A stretch of 61,739 nt of DNA from positions 1-61,739 of the forward strand of contig JAFXSH010000172.1 of NCBI GenBank assembly GCA_017525805.1, read 5' to 3'. How positions within the stretch are numbered: the stretch's first letter is position 1; every line of letters starts with the position of its first letter. Of this stretch, positions 49,733 through 58,987 are shown in pieces. A program made the position numbers and the translations under genes. The notes below the pieces were generated by a model. It did no database searches. It was not told the DNA's origin and saw only the letters and a list, made by a program, of their open reading frames with translations. The DNA is from Clostridia bacterium. Lineage in GTDB: Bacteria; Bacillota_A; Clostridia; Christensenellales; Aristaeellaceae.

Positions 49733-50215
49733 ATGCTGATCAGAAAAGCGTCCGCAGAAGAAATGCTGGACCTGTGGGGATATGAGGACGCAGGCCAAGC
49801 GCCGCCCACAGCGCGGTTCTTTTACCGCAATATTTCCTCGGGGAACGCCGTTTTTTGGACGGTGGAGCACGAAGGAGAACTGATCGGGGAACTGTACGCT
49901 TTTCTGAATATCGAAGAAGACAAAGATTTCGCGGACGGGATCACCACCGCTTATCTGTGCGCCTTTCGGGTGAAAAAAGAATTTCGCGGTCAGGGGCTTG
50001 GCAGCAGGATGATGGAATCGGCCCTGGCGGATTTGAAGGCCAGGGGTTTCCGGCGCGCCACCATCGGCGCAAGCGAGGAACGCAACAAAAAGCTATACCG
50101 CCGCGTGGGCTTCCTTACGGAAATCAGGGATTGTTTCTTTGACCCCTGCGCCAGGGACGCGCGGATGCGGCCCGAACCGGACGCGGGATTCCTGCTGCTG
50201 TCAAAGGAGTTATGA
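49733..50215 (+). CDS. GNAT-family N-acetyltransferase
   Basis: A 160-aa single-domain GNAT. Motif A is LCAFRVKKEFRGQGLGSRMM (acetyl-CoA loop RGQGLG) and motif B is NKKLYRRVGFL. It lies within the peptide operon between the binding protein and oppD, so it may act on imported peptides or amino acids; the substrate is unknown. GGGGAGG precedes the ATG. The next gene begins 15 bases later. Confidence 0.87.
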   Translation: MLIRKASAEEMLDLWGYEDAGQAPPTARFFYRNISSGNAVFWTVEHEGELIGELYAFLNIEEDKDFADGITTAYLCAFRVKKEFRGQGLGSRMMESALADLKARGFRRATIGASEERNKKLYRRVGFLTEIRDCFFDPCARDARMRPEPDAGFLLLSKEL

Positions 50216-50230
50216 TTGAAGGGTGAAACA

Positions 50231-50737
50231 ATGGCGGAAGAATTTTTGACGCTCATGGCGGATCTGGACGATGATGCCCAGGCCCGTATGTCGGCGTGGG
50301 ACCATGCGTTGAAGGAGGCGGGGTTCACCGGCCAGCAGACGCCGGGGCTGCCTTTCCATATCAGTTTGTCCACGTTTCCGCTGGAAAAGGAGCAGGAAGC
50401 CATTGAAATAACGCGAAAAGCCGGGGCGGAGTTTTCACCCATCCCGGTGCATATCAGCCATATGGGCATGTTTGCCGGCGGCAGGGTGCTGTTCTGCGGG
50501 CCGGAAAGAAACCCGGAGCTGGACGCGCTTCATGCCGCCTGTGAAAAATACCCGCAGAAATACCCCTGGACGCCCCACGCCACCCTGCTGATCGACGAAC
50601 CGGATACGGTCTGCGCGGCGCTGCCCGGGCTGGTAAAACATTTTTCTCCTTTCATCGCAAAGATCGTAAGGCTGCACCTGTGCGCCTTCTGGCCCACGCG
50701 GGAAATTCTGTCCGCACAACTGAATGCAAAGAAATAA
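50231..50737 (+). CDS. 2'-5' RNA ligase/phosphodiesterase-superfamily protein (2H)
   Basis: A 168-aa protein of the 2H phosphoesterase superfamily. The two conserved H-x-S/T motifs appear as FHISLSTF and PHATLLI, spaced about 95 residues apart, and the protein has the LigT-like length. Members cleave 2',3'-cyclic phosphates or 2'-5' linkages; the role here is unknown. The ATG at 50231 is used; an in-frame TTG at 50216 overlaps the previous stop. Placed inside the opp operon. Confidence 0.8.
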   Translation: MAEEFLTLMADLDDDAQARMSAWDHALKEAGFTGQQTPGLPFHISLSTFPLEKEQEAIEITRKAGAEFSPIPVHISHMGMFAGGRVLFCGPERNPELDALHAACEKYPQKYPWTPHATLLIDEPDTVCAALPGLVKHFSPFIAKIVRLHLCAFWPTREILSAQLNAKK

Positions 50738-50767
50738 GAAAATATAATTTGTTAAGGAGGCGCCCCC

Positions 50768-51748
50768 ATGCCCGCCCTGCTCAGCGTCCGCGATCTGGAA
50801 ATATCCTTCCGCAACGGGAAAAAACTGACGCCCGCTGTCAGCGGCGTTTCTTTTGATGTAAACGCGGGGGAGATCGTGACCCTGGTGGGGGAAAGCGGCA
50901 GCGGGAAAAGCGTGACGGCCCTGTCCATCCTGGGACTGCTGGCCCGGCAGGGGAAAATCACCGGGGGGCAAATCCTGTTTGAGGGAAAGAACCTGCTTGC
51001 TTTGTCCCCGGCGGAAATAGACCTGATCCGGGGCAAAGAAATCGCCATGATCTTTCAGGACATCATGTACAGCCTGAACCCGGTGCTCACCATCGGCAGC
51101 CAGATGACGGAGGGCATGCGCCGCCATTTGGGATATACCAAAGAGCAGGCTTTTGCGGAAAGCGTGCGGCTCCTCCGGCGCACGGGCATCCGGGACGCGG
51201 AAAGCATGATGAAAAAGTACCCTCATATGTGCTCCGGGGGACAGCGCCAGCGGGTGATGATCGCCATGGCCCTGTCCTGCAAACCCAAATTATTGATCGC
51301 CGACGAGCCCACTACCGCCCTGGACGTGACCATTCAATGCCAGATCATGGAACTGCTGCGTTCCCTGCGGGCGGAAACGGGCATGGCCGTGCTGCTCATC
51401 ACCCATGATATCGGCATCGTGGCGGAAATGGCGGACCGGGTGGCGGTGATGTACGCGGGCCAGTGCGTGGAGGAAGCGGACGCGGAAACCCTGCTGACCC
51501 GCCCGGCCCACGCTTATACCAGGGCTTTAATGCAGGCTGTGCCGGGGCTGCATGACGATAAAGCCCGGCGGCTGTACGCCATTCCCGGCTTCGTGCCCCA
51601 GGTGTACGGCGAAATGACCGGCTGCCGCTTTGCTCCCCGCTGTCCCCACGGGCAGGACTGCCCCTGGAAGGACGACGGGCGCATGGCAGAAATCGCGCCG
51701 GGCCATCTGTCCCGCTGCCGGTGGGAGGAAGGAGGGGACGCGGTATGA
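50768..51748 (+). CDS. oppD: Oligopeptide ABC transporter ATP-binding protein OppD
   Basis: A 326-aa ATPase. Walker A GESGSGKS at 41-48, Q-loop [12 protein letters not shown], signature CSGGQRQRV, Walker [13 protein letters not shown] and switch His in LLITHDIG. The C-terminal oligopeptide extension with [15 protein letters not shown] (cysteines for a possible iron-sulfur or zinc site) is typical of OppD/DppD. GGAGG precedes the ATG. It overlaps oppF (ATGA). Confidence 0.95.
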   Translation: MPALLSVRDLEISFRNGKKLTPAVSGVSFDVNAGEIVTLVGESGSGKSVTALSILGLLARQGKITGGQILFEGKNLLALSPAEIDLIRGKEIAMIFQDIMYSLNPVLTIGSQMTEGMRRHLGYTKEQAFAESVRLLRRTGIRDAESMMKKYPHMCSGGQRQRVMIAMALSCKPKLLIADEPTTALDVTIQCQIMELLRSLRAETGMAVLLITHDIGIVAEMADRVAVMYAGQCVEEADAETLLTRPAHAYTRALMQAVPGLHDDKARRLYAIPGFVPQVYGEMTGCRFAPRCPHGQDCPWKDDGRMAEIAPGHLSRCRWEEGGDAV

Positions 51749-52725
51749 GCGACACACCGGTTTTAGAAGCTCGAAACTTATGCAAAACCTATAAGGTTTC
51801 CGGGGAAAACAGCCTGTTTGCCAAAACCTTTTCCGCCGTCAAGGACGTGAGTTTTTCCGTGCACCCCGGGGAAACCTTCGGCATCGTGGGGGAAAGCGGC
51901 TGCGGAAAATCTACCGTGGCAAAGCTGCTCATGTGTTTGGAAAAGCCAACGGCGGGCGAAGTATATTTTCAGGGAAAACGCACAGACAATTTGCCGGAAG
52001 CCCAGCGCCGGAAGCTTCGGCCCCGGTTCCAGATGGTGTTCCAGGACAGCGGCTCGTCCCTGAACCCCCGGAAGCGGGTGGGGGATTTGATCCGGGAGCC
52101 TATGCAGTACCATCATTTGGGCAGCGCCAAGGAAATCGACGAACGAGTGGAAGAATTATTATCTTTAGTGGGTCTGCCCGCCGAAATGAAGGACCGCTAT
52201 CCCCACGAGTTTTCCGGGGGCCAGCGGCAAAGAATCTGTATCGCCAAAGCGCTTTCCCTGAACCCGGACGTGATCGTGCTGGACGAGCCGGTATCGGCCC
52301 TGGACGTATCCGTACAGGCCCAGATTCTGAACCTTTTGCGGGATTTGCAGGAAAAGCTGAACCTGACCTATCTGTTCATCGGCCACGGCTTGGGCGCGGT
52401 GCACTATTTAAGCTCCCGCATCGCGGTGATGTACCGGGGCAGGATCGTGGAAATGGGCGGGTCGGACGCCCTGTTCGATCATCCCGCCCACCCCTACACC
52501 AAAGCCCTGCTGGACGCCGCGCCGGTGGCGGACTATGCCCTGCGGGGCAGGCAGCGGGTGACGCTGGAGGGCGAAGTGGACCGTGAACCGCCTGCCGGGG
52601 CGTGCCCCCTGTACGCCCGGTGCCCTTATAAGGCGGAAGACTGTCTGCGCTTCAAGGGTGAAATGACCGCCGTACCGAAAGACGAAACCCATCTTTCTGT
52701 CTGCCATCGGGCGTGGGAGGGATAG
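51745..52725 (+). CDS. oppF: Oligopeptide ABC transporter ATP-binding protein OppF
   Basis: A 326-aa ATPase. Walker A GESGCGKS, Q-loop MVFQDSGSSLNPR, signature FSGGQRQRI, Walker B VIVLDEPVSALD. The H-loop reads FIGHGLGAV where THDL/SHDL is usual, so the His is kept but the next residue is Gly. The C-terminal CPLYARCPYKAEDC Cys cluster is present. It starts within the oppD stop. Pairs with OppD to energise the transporter. Confidence 0.95.
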   Translation: MSDTPVLEARNLCKTYKVSGENSLFAKTFSAVKDVSFSVHPGETFGIVGESGCGKSTVAKLLMCLEKPTAGEVYFQGKRTDNLPEAQRRKLRPRFQMVFQDSGSSLNPRKRVGDLIREPMQYHHLGSAKEIDERVEELLSLVGLPAEMKDRYPHEFSGGQRQRICIAKALSLNPDVIVLDEPVSALDVSVQAQILNLLRDLQEKLNLTYLFIGHGLGAVHYLSSRIAVMYRGRIVEMGGSDALFDHPAHPYTKALLDAAPVADYALRGRQRVTLEGEVDREPPAGACPLYARCPYKAEDCLRFKGEMTAVPKDETHLSVCHRAWEG

Positions 52726-52729
52726 AAGC

Positions 52730-53674
52730 ATGTGGAAATACATCCTGAAAAAGCTGCTGCTGGCCATTCCCGTGCTGCTGGGCATCACCATCCTGGATTA
52801 CGCCCTCATGTCCTTAGCGGGAAGCCCGCTGGATATGATGGTGGGGCCCCGTATCACTGAAGGAACGATCGCGGCCCGGGCCGCTCAATGGGGCCTGGAT
52901 CAGCCCTTTTATGTTCAATACTGGAACTGGCTGACGGAGGTGCTCCACGGCAATTTGGGCTACGCCTACAAAAGCGGCCAGCCGGTTTCGGAGATCATCG
53001 GCAGCCACCTGGGCCCCACCCTGCTGCTCATGGGCGTTTCCATGGTGCTGGGCCTGCTCATCGCCGTGCCCGGCGGCATTTACAGCGCTGTGCACCGCTA
53101 CCAGAAGCGGGACTACGCGGTGGTTTCCGCCTCCTTCCTGTTCAGCAGCATCCCTGGCTTCTTTCTGGCCTTGATTTTCGTGTATTTTTTCACTGTGCGC
53201 CTGGGCTGGCTGCCTTCCAGCGGCATGTACACCCCCGGCGTGGGGGGAGATTGGGTGGACGTGGCCCGTCACCTTGTCATGCCCTCCTTGGTGTTGGCCC
53301 TGGGCGTAGCGGGGGGCAACATCCGCTATATCCGATCCTCCGTGCTGGAAATATTGGAAATGGATTATCTGCGCACAGCCACGGCCAAGGGCTTAGGCCG
53401 AAAGATCGTCATTCGCAAGCACGCCCTGCGCAACGCCCTGCTGCCCATCATCACCGTGATCGGCATGCAAATTCCTACGCTTTTTGGCGGCGCGGTGATC
53501 GTGGAGCAGATGTTTTCCTGGCCGGGCCTGGGGCAGGTGACCTGGGACGCGGTATTGAGCCGCAATTATCCCGTCATCATGGGGGTGTGCCTCCTGTCCG
53601 CCGTGGTGGTGCTGGCGGCGAACCTGATCACGGATATTCTGTACGCCCTGGTGGACCCGACCATACAGTATTAG
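52730..53674 (+). CDS. oppB: Oligopeptide ABC transporter permease OppB
   Basis: A 314-aa membrane protein with six helices. The N-terminal KKLLLAIPVLLGITILDYAL helix, the GLDQPFYVQYWNWL loop and the EAA-like motif DYLRTATAKGLGRKIVIRKHALRNA identify a DppB/OppB-type permease. It follows oppF by 4 bases. Confidence 0.94.
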   Translation: MWKYILKKLLLAIPVLLGITILDYALMSLAGSPLDMMVGPRITEGTIAARAAQWGLDQPFYVQYWNWLTEVLHGNLGYAYKSGQPVSEIIGSHLGPTLLLMGVSMVLGLLIAVPGGIYSAVHRYQKRDYAVVSASFLFSSIPGFFLALIFVYFFTVRLGWLPSSGMYTPGVGGDWVDVARHLVMPSLVLALGVAGGNIRYIRSSVLEILEMDYLRTATAKGLGRKIVIRKHALRNALLPIITVIGMQIPTLFGGAVIVEQMFSWPGLGQVTWDAVLSRNYPVIMGVCLLSAVVVLAANLITDILYALVDPTIQY

Positions 53675-53686
53675 GAGGTAAGCCTA

Positions 53687-54544
53687 TTGTCATCAAACGC
53701 AAGCGGCAAATACCGCCCCATCGTCAAGCGTTTCTGCCATCACAAGGCGGCGGTGGTTTGCCTGGTGATTTTGGCGGTGCTGATCGGCATGGCGGTGCTG
53801 GCCCCGGTCATCGCGCCTTACGAGCCCACCAAGCCCACGGGCAAGTTTTCACAGCCGCCCACGGCGGAGCATATCTTGGGAACGGATAAGATTGGCCGGG
53901 ATATGTACAGCCGCATCCTGTATGCCATGCGGATCAGCCTGCTGGTGGGTTTCCTGGCCACCCTGATTTCCACCGCTGTGGGCGTGATTTTGGGCCTGGT
54001 CAGCGGCTATTTCGGCGGGGCGGTGGATAAGGCCATCATGAGCTTTACGGACATGGTCATGTCCTTTCCCTATATCCTGCTGGTACTGGTGGCGGCGGCC
54101 ATTTTCCAGCCCGGCATGTGGAGCATCGTGCTGATTCTGGGCTTTGTGGATTGGCCCGGCGTGGCCCGGCTGGTGCGGGGCAACGTCCTGTCCCTCCGGG
54201 AAACCAATTTTATCAAAAGCGATATCGCCGCCGGCATGCCCCGGCGCTATATCCTGTTTTCGGAGATATTGCCCAATACCGTGGCCCCGGTGCTTGTGTT
54301 CGCCACCAGTGTGTTCGCTCTGTCCATCTTGGACGAAGCGGCCCTGTCCTTTCTCGGCATGGGCGTGCAGAAGCCCACGCCCTCCCTGGGCAACATCTTA
54401 GAAGGCGCGGAATCCCTGAGCGTGCTCACCGATAAGCCCTGGCTGTGGGTGCCCGCTGGCGCGGTGATCATCCTGCTGGTGGTATGCATCAATTTCGTGG
54501 GCGATGCCCTGCGGGATGCCTTTGACCCAAGAAACGAGGAATAG
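53687..54544 (+). CDS. oppC: Oligopeptide ABC transporter permease OppC
   Basis: A 285-aa membrane protein of the DppC/OppC type. It shows the N-terminal helix after KRFCHHKAAVVCLVILAVLI, the GTDKIGRDMYSRILYAMRIS motif and the EAA-like loop (SDIAAGMPRRYILFSEILPN). TTG at 53687 is the start, seven bases after AGGAGGT. Completes the Opp transporter; gene order is D-F-B-C. Confidence 0.94.
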   Translation: MSSNASGKYRPIVKRFCHHKAAVVCLVILAVLIGMAVLAPVIAPYEPTKPTGKFSQPPTAEHILGTDKIGRDMYSRILYAMRISLLVGFLATLISTAVGVILGLVSGYFGGAVDKAIMSFTDMVMSFPYILLVLVAAAIFQPGMWSIVLILGFVDWPGVARLVRGNVLSLRETNFIKSDIAAGMPRRYILFSEILPNTVAPVLVFATSVFALSILDEAALSFLGMGVQKPTPSLGNILEGAESLSVLTDKPWLWVPAGAVIILLVVCINFVGDALRDAFDPRNEE

Positions 54545-54567
54545 TTACAAGCAAAGAGGGGATTCTT

Positions 54568-55167
54568 TTGAAAAGCGATCTGATTTATCAGTCCTCCGAA
54601 TACGACTGCGGCCCCACCTGCATGACCAACGCCATCCGTTTTTTGTTTGAACGGGAGGAAATCATGCCGGGGCTGCTCAAGCATATCTGGCTCATGGGCA
54701 ACGATACTTATTGTGAAAAAGGCCGCGTCGGATGTCATGGAACATCCAAGGCGGCCATGCGGTATATGGCGGATTGGTTCAATGCTTACGCCAAGGGCTG
54801 GCAGTTTCCCATCGCGGCGGAATTTCTGGAAAATGAAAACGCCACAGCCGAGCCGGGAGGCAGGCTATGGCAGTGTCTGGAACGGGGCGGCTGCGCCGTC
54901 ATGCGCTGTACCGCGGGAGGCATCGGCCATTACGTGCTGCTGACGGCGATCCTCCCGGCGGGAGAAATTGGCCTGTTTGACCCCTATGAGGAGGAGCCGG
55001 ATTTCAAAGAACCGGGCCGCCGGGTGATCGATGGAAAGCCCAAGCAGTATAACCGGGCGGTGCGGTATGACCTGCTGAACCTGCGGGAAGTATCAGATTA
55101 TGCCATGGGGGAATACAAAGACAGGGAACTGCTTTTGATCTGGCGGCAGGAGCCGGAAGCATCATAG
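54568..55167 (+). CDS. C39-like cysteine peptidase domain protein
   Basis: A 199-aa papain-like protein. The catalytic Cys14 lies in SSEYDCGPTCMTNAIRFL, the His in GIGHYVLLTAI (His121) and the acid in GLFDPYEEE. This is the C39-like/BtrH arrangement. No signal peptide is seen, so it likely works in the cytosol on imported peptides. It begins with TTG and is 23 bases after oppC, hence probably the last gene of the opp operon. Confidence 0.8.
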   Translation: MKSDLIYQSSEYDCGPTCMTNAIRFLFEREEIMPGLLKHIWLMGNDTYCEKGRVGCHGTSKAAMRYMADWFNAYAKGWQFPIAAEFLENENATAEPGGRLWQCLERGGCAVMRCTAGGIGHYVLLTAILPAGEIGLFDPYEEEPDFKEPGRRVIDGKPKQYNRAVRYDLLNLREVSDYAMGEYKDRELLLIWRQEPEAS

Positions 55168-55168
55168 T

Positions 55169-55744
55169 TCAGGCGGTTTCCTTTCCCGCGTGAATGCGCT
55201 TTAAGATGCCTCCCGCTTTCAGGGCGGGCAGCACCGCGTGGAAGAAGATGGGAGCGGCCACGATGGCGGCGCCGGCGTTGATCAGGGAAGGAATCAGTTT
55301 GCTCATCATGGTCACGCCCACGGCGTCCAGGGGATAGCCGTACACAAAGCGATTATAAATGTAGGTTTTCAGCATGTACAGGGCCACATAGGTCAGCGCG
55401 CCCGCCACGGAAGCGAGCAGCGTGCGGTCGATGCGGTGATTTCCCTTGCTCAGCCGGTCCATGACCACGCCGCACACCCAGGCCATGGCGAATTTGCTCA
55501 CCAGGGTGATCAGCACGTTGATGAAATCGTAGCCCGCGAAAGCGTCGTACAGCGCGGAACCGATCCCGGCGGCGAAACCGCCTGTGACGGGGCCCAGCAG
55601 CATGCCGCCCAGCAGACACACGGCGTTGGCAAAATGCACCTTGGAGCCCAGCAGGGGAAAGCGGAACAGGGTGACCACATACACCATGGCGGCCAGCACC
55701 CCCGCGAATACGAGATCAAACAGCTTGGAATCCTTTGTTTTCAT
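55169..55744 (-). CDS. ECF transporter S component
   Basis: A 191-aa membrane protein with about five or six helices, typical of substrate-specific (S) components that share a common ECF energising module. LFDLVFAGVLAAMVYVVTLF and ANAVCLLGGMLLGPVTGG are family-like. ATG 55744 is nine bases after GGAG; earlier starts abut it. It is divergent from a MocR-type (B6-linked) regulator, so a vitamin B6 role (PdxU-like) is a reasonable guess; sequence alone does not fix the substrate. It converges with the C39-like gene, one base apart. Confidence 0.84.
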   Translation of the reverse strand: MKTKDSKLFDLVFAGVLAAMVYVVTLFRFPLLGSKVHFANAVCLLGGMLLGPVTGGFAAGIGSALYDAFAGYDFINVLITLVSKFAMAWVCGVVMDRLSKGNHRIDRTLLASVAGALTYVALYMLKTYIYNRFVYGYPLDAVGVTMMSKLIPSLINAGAAIVAAPIFFHAVLPALKAGGILKRIHAGKETA

Positions 55745-55786
55745 CGTTTTCATCTCCAATCATTCCCATTTTTCCGGGAACGGGAT

Positions 55787-55808
55787 GAGTATAGACCCAA
55801 ATTGGACC
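55787..55808. promoter_or_regulatory. Possible promoter/operator between the S component and the MocR gene
   Basis: A minus-strand TATACT (55787-55792) lies next to GACC-N7-GACC (55793-55807) in the 103-base divergent gap. Direct repeats of this kind are used by MocR regulators. The -35 is weak. Confidence 0.4.
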
Positions 55809-55847
55809 TAATAAAAGTGCCAGAACAGGAGAAAAACATAAGGCCAG

Positions 55848-56918
55848 ATGGAAGAAAAAAAACCGGCGTATCTAAAGCTGTATGAAGCGATGCGGCAGGA
55901 AATCACGGACGGGGTATGGAATTTCGGCGCGCGCCTGCCCTCCCGGCGGCAGACGGCCCGGGACCGGGGCGTGAGCGTGATCACCGTGGAGCACAGCTAT
56001 GAGCTGCTTTGCCAGGAGGGTTACATCGAAGCCCGGCCGCGCAGCGGCTTTTTCGTGATCTATCGGCCCTTAGAAGGGTTTTCCCCGGCTCCTTCGGAAC
56101 CACGCCCGCCCGTAAGGTTCGCCGCCCGCCCGGAAAACGTCTTCCCCTTTCCCACGCTGGCCCGCACCATGCGGCGGGTGCTGGCGGAATATGGGGAAGC
56201 CATCCTGAATAAATCCCCCAACGCTGGGTGTGACGAACTGCGTATGGCCCTGTCCCGCTATCTGGCCCGAAACCGGGGCATCCGGGTGGCTCCTGAGCAG
56301 ATCATCATCGGCTCCGGCGCGGAATACCTCTACGGCCTGGTGGTGGAAATGCTGGGAAGCAGCCGGGTATTTGCCATCGAATCCCCCTCCTATGAAAAAA
56401 TCGAGCAGGTGTACCGGGCGCGGGGCGTGAACTGCGATCTTTTGCCCCTGGGCCGGGACGGCATTCAGTCCGCCGCCCTGAAAGAGACGCGGGCCCAGGT
56501 GCTGCACATCACCCCTTACCGCAGTTTTCCCAGCGGCGTCACCGCCAGCGCCTCCAAGCGGAGGGAATATCTGCAATGGGCGGCCCAGGGGGAACGCTAC
56601 ATCGTGGAGGACGATTTTGAATCGGAGTTTTCCCTGCTGCGCAAGCCGGAAGAAACGGTCTTCGCTCGGGCCGAAAACCAGAACGTGATTTATCTGAACA
56701 CCTTTTCCCGCACCGTATCCCCTTCCATCCGCGTGGGCTATATGGTGCTGCCTCCACGATTGCTTCAATTGTTTCAGGAAAAGGCGGGGTTTTATTCCTG
56801 CCCCGTGCCCGCCTTTGAGCAGTACGTGCTGGCCACCTTGCTGGATAACGGCGATTTCGAGCGCCATATCAACCGCATCCGGCGGCAGGAGCGGCGAAAC
56901 GCCGAAAAAAGGGAGTGA
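55848..56918 (+). CDS. MocR/PdxR-type GntR regulator with truncated, lysine-less aminotransferase domain
   Basis: A 356-aa protein. The GntR winged helix (about 5-72, YLKLYEAMRQEITDGVWNFG; LPSRRQTARDRGVSVITVEH) is followed by a fold-type I aminotransferase domain. Two defects are clear. The PLP-binding lysine of the TFSKT motif is Arg288 (TFSRTVSPSIRVGYM), and the protein stops after HINRIRRQERRNAEKRE, about 100 residues short of normal MocR length. The remaining core (VEDDFESEFSLLRKP; GSGAEYLYGLV) is intact. It probably still binds DNA but cannot form the usual PLP aldimine. It is divergent from the ECF S component it may control. Confidence 0.85.
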   Translation: MEEKKPAYLKLYEAMRQEITDGVWNFGARLPSRRQTARDRGVSVITVEHSYELLCQEGYIEARPRSGFFVIYRPLEGFSPAPSEPRPPVRFAARPENVFPFPTLARTMRRVLAEYGEAILNKSPNAGCDELRMALSRYLARNRGIRVAPEQIIIGSGAEYLYGLVVEMLGSSRVFAIESPSYEKIEQVYRARGVNCDLLPLGRDGIQSAALKETRAQVLHITPYRSFPSGVTASASKRREYLQWAAQGERYIVEDDFESEFSLLRKPEETVFARAENQNVIYLNTFSRTVSPSIRVGYMVLPPRLLQLFQEKAGFYSCPVPAFEQYVLATLLDNGDFERHINRIRRQERRNAEKRE

Positions 56919-56993
56919 CAAACCCTCGGGGTATATGATATACTGATAAACGGCGGTTTTTCCGCACTATGAGTATTGTAAGGAAGGCAACCC

Positions 56994-58073
56994 TTGAAGA
57001 AAATGTCCAAAGCCGCCCGGAGCAACCTGCTCAATGGGGGCATTATCGTAATCACCCTGGCGGCGGTGCTGTTCGTCAGCGCCAGGGGCGGCGATATCGG
57101 CGATGCCTGGACGGCGATGCGCAGCGCGAACCTCTTTTGGATTTTTGCGGCCATCGGCTCCTGGTGTGTGTTCATGACGTTCGAGGCCATGGGCCTGCAT
57201 GTGTTTTTTCGTCAGCAAAAAGTGAAAATCAAATTCAGGCTGTCGCTGCTGGTGGCGCTGATCGGCAGCTTTTATTCCGCTGTCACGCCCGCGGCTACCG
57301 GCGGCCAGCCCATGCAGGTGCTGGCGCTGAAAAAACGCGGGATCCCGGCGGGCACTTCTTCCTCCGGCCTGGCGGTAAAATTTTTTACGTTTCAGACGGC
57401 GCTGTTAAGCCTCGGCGCGCTGCTGTGGATCCTGAACCCGTCGATTGTATGGGCGTGCATTGACCGGGCGAAATGGATCGTGATCGCCGGATTCGTGATC
57501 AACGGCCTGACGGTGGCGGCGGTGATCCTGCTGGCCATCAACAAAAACATCGTGCGGGGGATCATTTCCTTTTTTATCAAGGCGGGCAAGGCCCTGCATC
57601 TGGTCAAGAACGCCGAGAGCCTTTCCGCCCGCGCGGAAGGCGCTATCGGGGACTTCCACGCCTCTGTGGATTACCTCACCCACCATCCCATCCGGCTTTT
57701 CCATCTGTATTTGGTTTCCTGTTTGCAGGTGCTGGGACTCATGAGCATCGCCTACTGCATCTATCGGGCTCTGGGGCTCAATCAGTATACCTATTGGGAC
57801 GTGCTGACCTTACAGTTCCTTTTGTTCATCGCCGCGTCCTTTACCCCCCTGCCCGGCGCGTCCGGGGCCCAGGAGGGCGGCTTCTACATCTTTTTCCAGC
57901 ACGTGTTCCCTGCGGACAAGCTGGTGGGCGCGCTGCTGCTGTGGCGGTTCTTTACCTATTATTTTACCATGATCGTCGGCGTGTGCGCCGTGATCATCGA
58001 CAGCGCGTGGAGCATGCGCCACGCGGCCGGGGACAAGGCCGCGAAGGAGGAAGAAAAAGAATGCGAAGAATGA
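56994..58073 (+). CDS. Lysylphosphatidylglycerol synthase TM region/UPF0104 flippase-like membrane protein
   Basis: A 359-aa protein with about eight to nine membrane helices. YSAVTPAATGGQPMQVLALK, FTPLPGASGAQEGGFYIFF and AVKFFTFQTALLSLGAL are signatures of the LPG_synthase_TM (UPF0104) family. It lacks the soluble MprF catalytic domain, so it is more likely a lipid flippase-type protein than a synthase. TTG 56994 after AAGGAAGG is taken as start; ATG 57003 is an alternative. Its end overlaps the next gene by 13 bases. Confidence 0.85.
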   Translation: MKKMSKAARSNLLNGGIIVITLAAVLFVSARGGDIGDAWTAMRSANLFWIFAAIGSWCVFMTFEAMGLHVFFRQQKVKIKFRLSLLVALIGSFYSAVTPAATGGQPMQVLALKKRGIPAGTSSSGLAVKFFTFQTALLSLGALLWILNPSIVWACIDRAKWIVIAGFVINGLTVAAVILLAINKNIVRGIISFFIKAGKALHLVKNAESLSARAEGAIGDFHASVDYLTHHPIRLFHLYLVSCLQVLGLMSIAYCIYRALGLNQYTYWDVLTLQFLLFIAASFTPLPGASGAQEGGFYIFFQHVFPADKLVGALLLWRFFTYYFTMIVGVCAVIIDSAWSMRHAAGDKAAKEEEKECEE

Positions 58074-58987
58074 TGTGCGTTTTTGCTGCGCTGCTGTGCC
58101 TGCTGCCCGCCGTTTCCCTTTCGGAAGCACTGCGGCCGCAATTGACCCTGAACGTGGGGGAGAGCCGGGAATTTTCTCTGCCATTTTCCGGGTATTGGGA
58201 AAGCGACGCGCCGGAGGTGGCCGATGCCGAAGGAAATGTGATCACCGCCTATGAAGAAGGCTATGCCGTGCTGGCCCTGATCGGCGAGGATGGACAGGAA
58301 TACGCCGTGGAGGTGGAGGTGACCGCCGAAAGCGACCCTGTGCCCGCGCTGATCCGAAACGCCATCGACATCGCCATTCAGGAATGGCGGGAGAACTTAG
58401 GAAAAACCTTCTCCAAGGAACCGCGCTACAATAAGTACACCAAGTGGTGGGGCTACGAATGCGGCTGGTGCGGGGCCTTTGCCAGCTATTGCTTGGACAC
58501 CGCCGGGGTGCCCCTGGAACCCACCGATACCTATAAGAAAGTAAAGCCCACCGCAACCGGCGAGCCCCACGGCCTGCGGGAAGCCGCCGTGCCCAAGCTG
58601 GACACAGGCTTTGGCAATATGGAAAGGCTGACCCAGGACGATCCCCGTCCCGGCTATCTGGTGATTTACGGCCGCCGGGACAGCAAAAGCAATGGCAATA
58701 CCGTATCCGCCTACGCCTTCGTGCACGTGGGCCTGATCACCGACGTACAGGACTTAGGGGAGGGCAAGTTCCTCCTTTCCACGGTGGAAGGCAATCTTTC
58801 CAGCCGCATCAAGCGCTTCACCTATGTGTACGATGCCAACGCCCCCGCCAACAAAAACAAACCCGACGCGAAAACCAATAACAATATGTCCGCCGCACCC
58901 CAGGAATACCGGACTGACCCTGATATCCAGTACGAGCCCCATCAGGCCACCTGGTACGTGACGGAATTCTGCCGGACGTGGTACTGA
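58061..58987 (+). CDS. Secreted CHAP-like cysteine peptidase/amidase
   Basis: A 308-aa protein with a signal peptide (MCVFAALLCLLPAVSLS) and a small beta domain at about 25-95. A CHAP/NlpC-like catalytic domain follows: YECGWCGAFASYC (Cys134, Cys137) and AFVHVGLITDV (His222). Such enzymes cleave peptidoglycan peptides or amides. The ATG at 58061 follows GGAGG and overlaps the preceding gene by 13 bases, so the flippase-like protein and this enzyme are made together. Which Cys is catalytic is not certain from sequence alone. Confidence 0.82.
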   Translation: MRRMMCVFAALLCLLPAVSLSEALRPQLTLNVGESREFSLPFSGYWESDAPEVADAEGNVITAYEEGYAVLALIGEDGQEYAVEVEVTAESDPVPALIRNAIDIAIQEWRENLGKTFSKEPRYNKYTKWWGYECGWCGAFASYCLDTAGVPLEPTDTYKKVKPTATGEPHGLREAAVPKLDTGFGNMERLTQDDPRPGYLVIYGRRDSKSNGNTVSAYAFVHVGLITDVQDLGEGKFLLSTVEGNLSSRIKRFTYVYDANAPANKNKPDAKTNNNMSAAPQEYRTDPDIQYEPHQATWYVTEFCRTWY

